Assembly: GCA_023414975.1 (NCBI GenBank)
Contig: JAEZMI010000409.1
Location: 1 to 10,886, forward strand
Source of the DNA: Pseudomonadota bacterium
Lineage (GTDB): Bacteria > Pseudomonadota > Alphaproteobacteria > Rhizobiales > Xanthobacteraceae
DNA length: 10,886 nt
Direction: 5' to 3'
Shown: positions 1-8,527 of the stretch, in pieces
How the letters are laid out: the number at the start of each line of letters is the position of its first letter
Position numbering within the stretch: position 1 is the first letter of the stretch
The notes under the pieces: generated by a model
Told to the model about the DNA's origin: nothing
The model's database searches: none
Seen by the model: only the letters and a program-made list of their open reading frames with translations
Translations under genes and position numbers: made by a program

Positions 1-1254
1 GCCGTGAAAGGCGCGCATGGCGTCGATCACCAGCGCGGCCACGGCGACGCCGGTGGAGATCGCCACCTGCTGGGCGACGCTGGCGAAGCTGGTCGCGCGG
101 CTCATCGCCTCCGCGGGCACGTCGGCATAGGAGAGCGCGTTGGTGCTGGTGAATTGCAGCGAGCGGAAGAAGCCGCCGAGCAGCAGCGCGCCCATGAGCA
201 CCAGATGCGGCGTCGTCGGCGTGAACAGGGCGGCCACGGCGATGAAGGCCGAGGCGATGACGCAGTTGACGATGAGCACCCGGCGGAAGCCGAAGGCGCG
301 GATGATCGGCGCCGCCGTGAACTTCATCGTCATCGCCCCCGCCGCCGAGACGAAGGTGATGAGGCCGGAGGCGAAGGGCGAGAGGCCGAAGCCGAGCTGC
401 AGCATCAGCGGCAGCAGGAAGGGCATCGCCCCGATGCCGATGCGGAACAGCGAGGCGCCGACCACGCCGGCGAAGAAGGTGGGGATGCGCAGGAGCGTGA
501 GGTCGAGGATCGGGCGGTCGGTCCGGCGGGCGTGGCGGATGTAGAAGGCCATCGCCACGGCGCCCACCACGATCACCGCGAGCGCGATGCGCGGCTCCAC
601 CGCGTGCTGGCCGAACAGCGCGAAGCCGAAGACGAGGCCGGCGAGGCCGACGCCGGAAAGCACCATCCCCTTGAAATCGAAGGGCGGCACGTCCTCTTCG
701 CGAATGTCGGGGATGAAGCGCGAGGCCAGCGCCACGCCGATCAGCCCGATCGGGATGTTGAGGAAGAAGATGTAGCGCCAGTCGAAATAGGTGGTGATGA
801 AGCCGCCCAGCGGCGGGCCGAACACCGGCCCGAGCAGCGCCGGCACGGTGAGCCAGGCGAGCGCCGTGACGAGCTCCTCCTTCGGCACGGTGCGCAGGAT
901 GACGAGCCGGCCGACCGGCACCATCATCGCCCCGCCCATTCCCTGGATGATGCGGAAGATCACGAAATCCGGCAGCGACTGCGCGAGCCCGCAGAGCAGC
1001 GAGCCGAAGGTGAACACGATGATGGCGGCGCGGAACACGGTGCGCGAGCCGAATCGGTCGGCGAACCAGCCGCTCGCCGGAATGAACACGGCGAGGCTGA
1101 GAAGATAGGAGGTGAGCGCCAGCTTCAGCGCGATCGGGTCTTCGTTGAGGTCTTTCGCGATGGCCGGCAGCGAGGTCGCGAGCACCGTCGAATCGAGCTG
1201 TTCCATGAACAGGGCGCAGGCGACGATGAGGGGGACGAGACGTTCAGGGCGCAC
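1..1254 (-). CDS. DHA2/EmrB-type MFS drug-efflux transporter, 3' end cut by window edge
   Basis: Inner-membrane proton-driven multidrug exporter of the 14-helix DHA2 branch of the major facilitator superfamily. The 418 codons in the window begin at a GTG (1254-1252); an in-frame TGA lies 10 codons upstream and no ATG falls between, so GTG is the best start although its ribosome binding site is weak. Visible family motifs are LDSTVLATSLPAIA in helix 1 (residues 20-33), motif A GWFADRFGSRTVF (62-74), antiporter motif C GPVFGPPLGG (142-151) and the typical DHA2 stretch WRYIFFLNIPIG (159-170). The reading frame stays open to base 1, ending ...VIDAMRAFHG, so perhaps 40-80 C-terminal residues lie outside. 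It resembles the MdtD/EmrB group. It is divergent from guaB across a 358-bp gap that contains a large palindrome 46 bp from this start, a possible operator. The family call is firm; the exported compound cannot be told. Confidence 0.92.
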   Translation of the reverse strand, partial: MRPERLVPLIVACALFMEQLDSTVLATSLPAIAKDLNEDPIALKLALTSYLLSLAVFIPASGWFADRFGSRTVFRAAIIVFTFGSLLCGLAQSLPDFVIFRIIQGMGGAMMVPVGRLVILRTVPKEELVTALAWLTVPALLGPVFGPPLGGFITTYFDWRYIFFLNIPIGLIGVALASRFIPDIREEDVPPFDFKGMVLSGVGLAGLVFGFALFGQHAVEPRIALAVIVVGAVAMAFYIRHARRTDRPILDLTLLRIPTFFAGVVGASLFRIGIGAMPFLLPLMLQLGFGLSPFASGLITFVSAAGAMTMKFTAAPIIRAFGFRRVLIVNCVIASAFIAVAALFTPTTPHLVLMGALLLGGFFRSLQFTSTNALSYADVPAEAMSRATSFASVAQQVAISTGVAVAALVIDAMRAFHG

Positions 1255-1299
1255 GGGCGATCCGATCAGGCGGGCCGAAACTCAAGGGCGTGAACACAT

Positions 1300-1331
1300 G
1301 GCGTTGCGGGCCATATATCGCCCGCGACGCC
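1300..1331. promoter_or_regulatory. 32-bp near-perfect palindrome upstream of the MFS gene, candidate operator
   Basis: The left arm GGCGTTGCGGGC (1300-1311) faces the right arm GCCCGCGACGCC (1320-1331) around a central C-ATATAT-C. Of 16 symmetric base pairs 14 match; the exceptions are 1305/1326 (T/G) and 1312/1319 (C/C). Neither strand has a T-run after it, so it does not look like an intrinsic terminator. The AT-rich centre in a very GC-rich region, 46 bp before the MFS start codon, fits an operator bound by a dimeric repressor (TetR, MarR or similar), or a -10 element TATATG/CATATA inside such a site. A second small palindrome, CCTCGC-G-GCGAGG (1330-1342), abuts it. No regulator gene is in the window, so the operator role is inference. 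Confidence 0.5.
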
Positions 1332-1451
1332 TCGCGGCGAGGGCTCACGGCGCGTCATCGGGCCATCACGATAGGGTGACAGGGAAAAGCCGTGCGCGCG
1401 GGAGCCGATCCGGCCGGCGATGTCGCAAGGCTGCGGCCACGCGCATCGGCA

Positions 1452-1481
1452 TTGCGTCGCGCGCGGAGCAAGTGCCTAGGA
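1452..1481 (+). promoter_or_regulatory. guaB: Weak candidate promoter for the guaB cluster
   Basis: TTGCGT (1452-1457) and CTAGGA (1476-1481) are separated by 18 bases and would place the transcript start near 1488, just before the paired leader segments. Both boxes match alphaproteobacterial consensus poorly (about half the positions). An alternative is TATGAG at 1500-1505 with TAGGAA as its -35. The stretch 1343-1451 shows no gene and no clear signal. Confidence 0.2.
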
Positions 1482-1509
1482 AAGCGGTGCGGGCCATGGT
1501 ATGAGCCCG

Positions 1510-1612
1510 CGCCAACTCGTCAGAGAGCGGCGCCCATCTCCCGCTCCCTTCGATCTTCATCCATAGGGCCGGCGCGCTGTCCCGCGTCGGGCACCCAACA
1601 CGGGAGTTGGCG
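1510..1612 (+). promoter_or_regulatory. guaB: guaB 5' leader with competing pairings around the ribosome binding site
   Basis: CGCCAACTC (1510-1518) is a perfect 9-base complement of GAGTTGGCG (1604-1612), the nine bases directly before the guaB ATG; this pairing would cover half of the Shine-Dalgarno sequence GGGAG (1602-1606). Part of the same segment, GTTGG (1606-1610), can instead pair with CCAAC (1595-1599), a 5-bp hairpin that leaves ACGGGA in its loop and so presents the Shine-Dalgarno. The two pairings exclude each other. Between them sits another hairpin, GAGCGG (1525-1530) with CCGCTC (1541-1546). The geometry is that of an on/off translational switch for IMP dehydrogenase, but no known riboswitch class is recognised and the ligand or factor, if any, is unknown. 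Confidence 0.4.
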
Positions 1613-3103
<1,491 letters not shown>

Positions 3104-3147
3104 GCCCGCGCCGGGCGTTCGCGCCACGCTGACAGAGAAAGCCTCCC

Positions 3148-3579
3148 GTGAGCGTCGCCGCCATTCTGCTGCCCGTCTTCGTGCAGGTCGCCCTCACTTT
3201 CGCCGTGCTGTTCCGCCTCGGGGCGGTGCGGCTGCGGGCGGTGCGGGCCGGCGGCGTGGCGCGCGAGCGCGTGATGCTCGACGACAGCGGCTGGCCGACC
3301 GACGTTCGGCAGGCCAGCAACTGTTTCCGCAACCAGTTCGAGGTCCCGGTGCTGTTTTACGCGCTGGTGGCTCTCGCCCTGTTCACCCGGCAGGCCGACC
3401 TTCTCTTCGTCGTGCTGGCCTGGGTGTTCGTCCTTTCCCGCATCGTTCATGCCGTGGTGCATGTCACCACCAATGAGCTGCGCTGGCGCTTCCCGTCCTT
3501 CATGATCGGGGTCGTCGTGCTGCTGGCGATGTGGGTCCTTTTCGCGCTGGCCATTCTGACCACGCCCGCGCTGCCCTGA
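3148..3579 (+). CDS. MAPEG-family integral membrane protein
   Basis: Small four-helix membrane protein of the MAPEG family (membrane-associated proteins in eicosanoid and glutathione metabolism), 143 residues. Probable membrane segments are at about residues 3-24, 65-80, 86-106 and 117-140. The family hallmark between helices 1 and 2 is seen as NCFRNQFEVPVLFYAL (58-73), with the NQFE core at 62-65, followed by SRIVHAVVHVTTN (97-109) in helix 3. Eukaryotic members are glutathione transferases or leukotriene synthases; the bacterial relatives are mostly uncharacterised, so no reaction is claimed. It starts at GTG after a weak AGAGAAAG site, 44 bases after guaB, and ends 10 bases before the methyltransferase gene, so it is probably co-transcribed with both. 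A direct link to purine metabolism is not evident. Confidence 0.85.
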   Translation: MSVAAILLPVFVQVALTFAVLFRLGAVRLRAVRAGGVARERVMLDDSGWPTDVRQASNCFRNQFEVPVLFYALVALALFTRQADLLFVVLAWVFVLSRIVHAVVHVTTNELRWRFPSFMIGVVVLLAMWVLFALAILTTPALP

Positions 3580-3589
3580 CGGAGACCGC

Positions 3590-4915
3590 ATGACACCGGC
3601 TGCCCGGCTTTCCGCCGCCATCGAGGTGATCGGCACCATTCTCGCCGACCGACGCCCGGCCGCCGACGTGCTGAAGGAGTGGGGCCGTGCCCACCGTTTC
3701 GCCGGCTCCGGCGACCGCGCGGCGCTGTCCTCCCTCGTCTATGACGCGCTGCGCCGCCGCGCTTCCGCCGCCTGGCTGATGGGCGAGCCGGCGGGCGAGG
3801 AGACCGCGCGCGGCATCGTGCTCGGCATGCTGCGCCTCGGCAGGGCGCTCGATGTCGACGCCATCGGCGCCCTGTGCGACGGGGCGCGCTTCGCGCCCGC
3901 GCCGCTGACCGAGGCGGAGCGCGCCCGACTTGCCGGGGCGACGCTCGACGACGCGCCCGCTCATGTGCGCGGCGACTACCCCGAATGGCTCGACGCGCCG
4001 CTCGCCGCCGTGTTCGGCGAGGCGCGCGACGCGGAGGGGGCGGCGCTGGCCGAGCGCGCGCCGCTCGATCTGCGGGTGAACTCGCTCAAGGGCGCCGTCG
4101 ACAAGGCCGCGCAGCAATTGGCGCATCTGTCGCCCACCCCCGGCCAATGGTCGCCGCTGACCCTGCGCATCGCGCTGGAGGCGGACGGCAAGGCGCCCCC
4201 GCTCACCGCGGAGCCGGCCTATCTCAAGGGGCTGGTGGAGATTCAGGACGAGGGCTCGCAGATCGCCGCCATCCTCGCCGCCCCGCCGCGCGGCGGGCAG
4301 GTGCTGGACCTGTGCGCCGGCGGCGGCGGCAAGACGCTGGAACTCGCCGCGCTGATGGACAATGCCGGCCAGCTCTACGCCTATGACGACGATCTGCGCC
4401 GCCTCGCGCCGATCCATGAGCGCATCCAGCGCGCCGGCATCCACAATGCGCAGGTCCGCTCGCCCAGGGGACGCGGGCCGGAACGGGCCGACGTGCTGGC
4501 GGACCTTGCCGGCCGCATGGACCTCGTCCTCGTCGACGCGCCCTGCACCGGCACCGGAACCTGGCGCCGCAACCCGGACGCCAAGTGGCGGATGCGGCCG
4601 GGCGCGCTCGCCGAGCGCATCAAGGAACAGGCGGAAATCCTCGACGCGGCCGCGCCCTTCGTGAAGCCCGGCGGGCGGCTCGCCTATGTGACCTGCTCGC
4701 TGCTGGACGAGGAGAATGTCGCGCAGATCCGCGCCTTCACCGCGCGCCAGCCGGGCTTCCGGGTGGTTCCGCCCGCCGAAACCGTTCTGGCGCTGGGCGA
4801 GCGGGGTCTTGCCCTCGCCGCCGCGGCGCTGATGCGGCCGGAAGGCCTTCTGCTGACGCCGCGCCGCACCGGCACCGACGGTTTCTTCGTCAGCGTCATG
4901 GTGCGCGACGCCTGA
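3590..4915 (+). CDS. rsmB: RsmB/NOP2-family RNA (cytosine-C5) methyltransferase
   Basis: SAM-dependent enzyme that makes 5-methylcytosine in RNA; the bacterial namesake RsmB (Fmu/Sun) modifies 16S rRNA C967. The 441-residue protein has an N-terminal NusB-like RNA-binding region (about residues 8-130, with DRAALSSLVYDALRRR typical of it) and a C-terminal Rossmann-fold methyltransferase. Visible motifs are VEIQDEGSQ ahead of motif I, the SAM site VLDLCAGGGGKT (238-249), motif IV DAPCTGTGTWRRNPDAKW with Cys319, and motif VI YVTCSLLDEEN with Cys369. Both cysteines of the family mechanism (one for covalent attack, one for product release) are therefore kept. The ATG follows GGAG (3581-3584) by five bases, 10 bases after the MAPEG stop. 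guaA begins 7-46 bases downstream depending on its start. Family is certain; the exact target base is inferred from homologues. Confidence 0.9.
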   Translation: MTPAARLSAAIEVIGTILADRRPAADVLKEWGRAHRFAGSGDRAALSSLVYDALRRRASAAWLMGEPAGEETARGIVLGMLRLGRALDVDAIGALCDGARFAPAPLTEAERARLAGATLDDAPAHVRGDYPEWLDAPLAAVFGEARDAEGAALAERAPLDLRVNSLKGAVDKAAQQLAHLSPTPGQWSPLTLRIALEADGKAPPLTAEPAYLKGLVEIQDEGSQIAAILAAPPRGGQVLDLCAGGGGKTLELAALMDNAGQLYAYDDDLRRLAPIHERIQRAGIHNAQVRSPRGRGPERADVLADLAGRMDLVLVDAPCTGTGTWRRNPDAKWRMRPGALAERIKEQAEILDAAAPFVKPGGRLAYVTCSLLDEENVAQIRAFTARQPGFRVVPPAETVLALGERGLALAAAALMRPEGLLLTPRRTGTDGFFVSVMVRDA

Positions 4916-4961
4916 GCCGGATATGAACCCACGATCGCCGAACGAGCGGACAGAGACCGAC

Positions 4962-6533
4962 ATGAGCCAGACCGAGACGACGCCCGAGCACGACACGATC
5001 CTCATCATCGACTTCGGTTCGCAGGTCACGCAGCTCATCGCCCGCCGCGTGCGCGAGGAGGGGGTCTATTCCGAGATCGTGCCCTTCCAGAGCGCCAAGG
5101 AAGCCTTCACCCGCGTGAAGCCCAAGGGCATCATCTTCTCCGGCGGCCCGGCTTCCGTGCTCGACGCGAACAGCCCGCGCGCGCCGCAGGAGGCCTTCGA
5201 CGCCGGCGTGCCGATCTTCGCCATCTGCTATGGCCAGCAGACCTGCGCCGTGCAGCTCGGCGGCACGGTGGAAGGCGGCCATGCAGCCGAATTCGGCCGC
5301 GCGGAGGTCACGGTGCACAAGCCCAGCGCGCTCTATGAAGGCGTGTGGGAAGTCGGCGGCGCCTATCCGGTGTGGATGAGCCATGGCGACCGCGTGACCA
5401 AGCTGCCCGAGGGCTTCGAGGTGGTCGCCACCTCCGAGAACGCGCCCTGCGCGGTGGCGGTGAATGAAGAGCGCCGCATCTACACCACCATGTTCCACCC
5501 GGAAGTGATGCACACGCCGCACGGCGCGGCGCTGATCCGCAACTTCGTGCGCAAGATCTCCGGCGCCCGCGCCGACTGGAGCATGAAGGCGTTCCGCGAG
5601 GAGGCGATCCGCCGCATTCGCGAGCAGGTGGGGGAGGGGCGGGTGATCTGCGGCCTTTCCGGCGGCGTCGATTCCTCCGTCGCGGCGGTGCTGATCCACG
5701 AGGCGATCGGCGACCAGCTCACCTGCGTCTTCGTCGACCATGGCCTCTTGCGCCTCGGCGAGGCGGAGAAGGTCGTCACCCTGTTCCGCGACGCCTACAA
5801 CATCCCGCTCGTCCATGTGGACGCTTCCGAGATGTTCCTCGGCGCGCTGGAAGGCGTGACCGACCCGGAGGTGAAGCGCAAGACCATCGGCAAGCTGTTC
5901 ATCGACGTGTTCGAGGCCGAGGCGAAGAAGATCGGCGGCGCCGGCTTCCTGGCCCAGGGCACGCTCTACCCGGACGTGATCGAGAGCGTGAGCTTCTCCG
6001 GCGGCCCTTCCGTGACCATCAAGAGCCACCACAATGTCGGCGGCCTGCCCGCGCGCATGAACATGAAGCTCGTCGAGCCGCTGCGCGAACTGTTCAAGGA
6101 CGAGGTGCGCGCGCTCGGCCGCGAGCTCGGCCTGCCCGACATCTTCGTCGGCCGCCACCCCTTTCCGGGGCCGGGTCTCGCCATTCGCTGCCCCGGCGAG
6201 ATCACCCGCGAGAAGCTCGACATCCTGCGCCTCGCCGACGAGATCTATCTCGAGGAAATCCGCCGCCACGGCCTCTATGAGGAAATCTGGCAGGCCTTCG
6301 CGGTGATCCTGCCGGTGAAGACGGTGGGCGTGATGGGCGACTACCGCACCTATGACTATGTGGTGGGCCTGCGCGCCGTGACCTCGGTGGACGGCATGAC
6401 GGCGGATTTCTACCCCTTCGACATGACCTTCCTCGGCCGCGTCGCCACCCGCATCGTCAACGAGGTCAAGGGCGTCAACCGCGTCGTCTACGACGTGACC
6501 TCGAAGCCGCCGGGGACGATTGAGTGGGAATGA
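4962..6533 (+). CDS. guaA: GMP synthase (glutamine-hydrolysing) GuaA
   Basis: Cytosolic enzyme converting XMP, ATP and glutamine to GMP, completing the pathway begun by GuaB. With the start used here the protein has 523 residues. The N-terminal class I glutamine amidotransferase domain begins TILIIDFGSQVTQLIARRVRE and shows the triad Cys89 (in CYGQQTC), His179 and Glu181 (in FHPEV). The ATP-pyrophosphatase domain has the P-loop SGGVDSS (233-239), and the C-terminal dimerisation domain ends in VYDVTSKPPGTIEWE as in most family members. An ATG at 4923 would add 13 residues (MNPRSPNERTETD). The ATG at 4962 is preferred because GAGA (4953-4956) lies five bases upstream in a context like that of the preceding gene, and because family members begin close to the IIDFGSQ motif. 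The gene ends the plus-strand cluster; the next genes converge on it. Confidence 0.97.
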   Translation: MSQTETTPEHDTILIIDFGSQVTQLIARRVREEGVYSEIVPFQSAKEAFTRVKPKGIIFSGGPASVLDANSPRAPQEAFDAGVPIFAICYGQQTCAVQLGGTVEGGHAAEFGRAEVTVHKPSALYEGVWEVGGAYPVWMSHGDRVTKLPEGFEVVATSENAPCAVAVNEERRIYTTMFHPEVMHTPHGAALIRNFVRKISGARADWSMKAFREEAIRRIREQVGEGRVICGLSGGVDSSVAAVLIHEAIGDQLTCVFVDHGLLRLGEAEKVVTLFRDAYNIPLVHVDASEMFLGALEGVTDPEVKRKTIGKLFIDVFEAEAKKIGGAGFLAQGTLYPDVIESVSFSGGPSVTIKSHHNVGGLPARMNMKLVEPLRELFKDEVRALGRELGLPDIFVGRHPFPGPGLAIRCPGEITREKLDILRLADEIYLEEIRRHGLYEEIWQAFAVILPVKTVGVMGDYRTYDYVVGLRAVTSVDGMTADFYPFDMTFLGRVATRIVNEVKGVNRVVYDVTSKPPGTIEWE

Positions 6534-6566
6534 TTCGGGCCTGACATTCCGTCTCGATCCTCGGAG

Positions 6567-6591
6567 CCAGGCGCAGGGAATTGCGCGCTGG
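6567..6591. terminator. Hairpin in the convergent gap, possible bidirectional terminator
   Basis: CCAGGCGC (6567-6574) pairs with GCGC-CTGG (6583-6591, one bulged G at 6587) around an 8-base loop, giving 8 bp. It lies between the guaA stop and the stop codon of the minus-strand ATPase gene, directly next to the latter. Neither side has a T-run, so it may act as a 3'-end-stabilising hairpin or with Rho rather than as an intrinsic terminator. Confidence 0.35.
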
Positions 6592-6592
6592 G

Positions 6593-7696
6593 TCAACTCT
6601 CCCCGCCGGCCAGCAGGATCGCCTCGCTCAGGTCGAGCGACAGGTCGATGGGCGCGCCGACCGGCTGCCGGGCGATGATGTCGGAACCGACGGTGCGCAT
6701 CTCGATCGTGCCGATGGACGCGACGTCGACCCGCGTGATGGTGTGGGAGCCCTGGTAAATGTGGGCCGCGACGGTTCCCCCGATCACATTCGACCCCTCG
6801 CCCGGCACCCTCGGGCGGACATGCTCGGGGCGGATGAAGGCGCGCACGCTCTCGCCGGGCGCGAAGGACCACTCCGGGCGCCGCGGGGCGGTGAGCCGCA
6901 CCTGCTCGCCGAAGCCAAGCTCGATGTCGCTGCCGCGGGAGGTGAAGGGCGCGGCCGGCAAGGCGTTGATCTCGCCGATGAAGGAGGCGACGAACCCGTT
7001 GGCGGGCGTACGGTAAAGTTCGATCGGCGTCGCCACCTGCTGCACCGCGCCACGGTTCATCACCACGATGCGGTCGGAAAGGCTCAGCGCCTCGCCCTGG
7101 TCGTGGGTGACGAAGATGGTGGTCAGTCCGGTCTTGCGATGCAGATCCGACAGTTCAACCTGCATCTGGGCCCGCAGATTCTTGTCGAGGGCCGAGAGCG
7201 GCTCGTCGAGCAGCAGGACCTTGGGCCGGATGACGATGGCGCGGGCGAGCGCGACGCGCTGCTGCTGGCCGCCGGACAGCTGGCGAACGCGCCGGTCCTC
7301 CATGCCGCCAAGTTTCATCATCTCGATGGCGCGAAGCACTTCCTCGCGCATCTGTGCCTTCGGCATGCCGCGCATCTTCAACCCGAAGGCGACATTGTCG
7401 AAGACGTTCATGTGAGGGAACAGGGCATAGCTCTGGAACACCATGCCGATGTCGCGCCGATAGGGCTCGACATCGGTGATGTCGGCGCCGTCGACAATGA
7501 TCCTGCCGGCCGTCGGGGCGACGAAGCCGGCGATCATGCCGAGCAGGGTGGACTTGCCGCAGCCGGAGGGCCCCAGCAGGGTGATGAACTCGCCGCGCCC
7601 CACCGTGAGCGACACGTCGGAGACACCGATGGCCGCGCCGAATTCCTTGCGGACGCGGATCAGCTCGACAGCGGGAGCGGCGGCGGGGGCGTTCAT
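6593..7696 (-). CDS. ABC importer ATPase, PotA-like (polyamine/opine/iron-type family)
   Basis: Cytoplasmic ATP-hydrolysing subunit that powers the import system encoded upstream in the same operon. The 367-residue protein has all ABC motifs: Walker A GPSGCGKST (42-50), Q-loop Gln88 in MVFQSYALFPH, signature LSGGQQQRVALARA (140-153), Walker B VLLLDEP (160-166), D-loop SALD and switch His198 in FVTHDQGEALSLSD. After residue ~235 follows a TOBE-type C-terminal domain (AFIRPEHVRPR, then AHIYQGSHTITRVDV), as in PotA, FbpC and related importers. The ATG at 7696 follows GGAGA (7705-7709) by eight bases; the open frame continues upstream to 8218 but that part overlaps the permease gene and is not coding. 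It is the last gene of the operon, 29 bases after the PotC-like permease. Confidence 0.95.
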   Translation of the reverse strand: MNAPAAAPAVELIRVRKEFGAAIGVSDVSLTVGRGEFITLLGPSGCGKSTLLGMIAGFVAPTAGRIIVDGADITDVEPYRRDIGMVFQSYALFPHMNVFDNVAFGLKMRGMPKAQMREEVLRAIEMMKLGGMEDRRVRQLSGGQQQRVALARAIVIRPKVLLLDEPLSALDKNLRAQMQVELSDLHRKTGLTTIFVTHDQGEALSLSDRIVVMNRGAVQQVATPIELYRTPANGFVASFIGEINALPAAPFTSRGSDIELGFGEQVRLTAPRRPEWSFAPGESVRAFIRPEHVRPRVPGEGSNVIGGTVAAHIYQGSHTITRVDVASIGTIEMRTVGSDIIARQPVGAPIDLSLDLSEAILLAGGES

Positions 7697-7725
7697 GGCG
7701 GCGGTCTCCGGCACGTCAAACGGGA

Positions 7726-8517
7726 TCAGTGGGTGTCGATCGCCAGCACGCGGCGCAGGCCGAAGGCCCGGTCGGCGACGAACATGATCAGGGTGGTGGC
7801 GATGATCAGCATCGCCGAAATCGCCGAGACGGTCGGGTCGGCATATTCGCGGATGTAATTGTACATCGCGACCGGCAGCGTCTGGGTGCGGCTGCCGGTG
7901 ACATAGAGCGAGGCGGTGAACTCGGTGAGCGAGAGCACCGCCGCGATCAGCCAGCCCCCGGCCATGCCCGGCAGCACCAGCGGCAGCTCGATGCGCAGCA
8001 GCACCTGCAGCGGCGAAGCGCCGAGATTGGCGGCGGCGCGCGCGAGGTTGGGGTCGATATTGGCGAGGCTTACATAGACCGCACGCGTGACGAACGGCAT
8101 CACCAGCACCATGTGCGCCAGCACGATCATCACATAGCCCTGCTGCAACCCGAAGGCGCCCCCGAGCAGCAGGAAGCCGAAACCGAGCGTGAAATGGGGG
8201 ATGATCAGCGGCGACCACAGGATCGCTTCCAGCAGCGGCCGCCCCCGGAAGCTGTAGCGCTGCACCAGCCAGGCGAAGGCCGAGCCGACGATCAGCGCCA
8301 GTGTCGAGGCGAAGCCGGTGACGATCAGCCCGTTCTGGAACGCCACCTGGAAGTCGCGATAGGTCAGTGCCTTCACGTACCAGTCGAAGGACACGCCCTC
8401 GGGCGGGAAGGCGAGAATCTCAGTGGGGTTCACCGAGGTCATCAGCACCACCAGCGTCGGCAGCGTCATATAGATCAGGATCGCCGTCACCAGGCTCCAG
8501 AAGGCGAAGGATCGCAT
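7726..8517 (-). CDS. ABC importer permease, PotC-like
   Basis: One of the two inner-membrane channel subunits of the importer. The 263-residue protein has a cytoplasmic start followed by about six membrane helices (first at residues 5-27, ILIYMTLPTLVVLMTS region). The EAA loop that docks onto the ATPase is LARAAANLGASPLQVLLRIELPLVLPG (within residues 158-184), where the invariant glycine is in ANLGAS. The segment SLTEFTASLYVTGSRTQTLPVAMYNYIRE before the last helix is typical of PotC/second permeases of this family. Its ATG follows a strong AGGAGG (8523-8528) by five bases, and that site overlaps the stop codon of the preceding permease gene by one base, which indicates translational coupling and suggests matched amounts of the two subunits. 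Confidence 0.93.
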   Translation of the reverse strand: MRSFAFWSLVTAILIYMTLPTLVVLMTSVNPTEILAFPPEGVSFDWYVKALTYRDFQVAFQNGLIVTGFASTLALIVGSAFAWLVQRYSFRGRPLLEAILWSPLIIPHFTLGFGFLLLGGAFGLQQGYVMIVLAHMVLVMPFVTRAVYVSLANIDPNLARAAANLGASPLQVLLRIELPLVLPGMAGGWLIAAVLSLTEFTASLYVTGSRTQTLPVAMYNYIREYADPTVSAISAMLIIATTLIMFVADRAFGLRRVLAIDTH

Positions 8518-8527
8518 GGGGGCCTCC

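Noticed and set aside
4..1293. Long plus-strand open frame (429 codons) over the MFS gene
   Set aside because: Its translation is an Arg/Glu/His/Gly-rich string without domain character, typical of the antisense of a GC-rich gene; the minus strand encodes a clear DHA2 transporter.
3500..5038. 512-codon minus-strand open frame opposite rsmB
   Set aside because: Antisense shadow; composition is skewed to Arg, Gly, Ala and His, and the plus strand shows full methyltransferase motifs.
4896..6872. 658-codon minus-strand open frame opposite guaA
   Set aside because: Runs through guaA and into the ATPase gene in a different frame; His/Asp/Ala-rich shadow with no family resemblance.
7697..8218. N-terminal extension of the ATPase frame up to 8218
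   Set aside because: Overlaps the PotC-like permease in another frame, reads as low-complexity sequence, and an ATG with a good ribosome binding site at 7696 starts the family-like protein.
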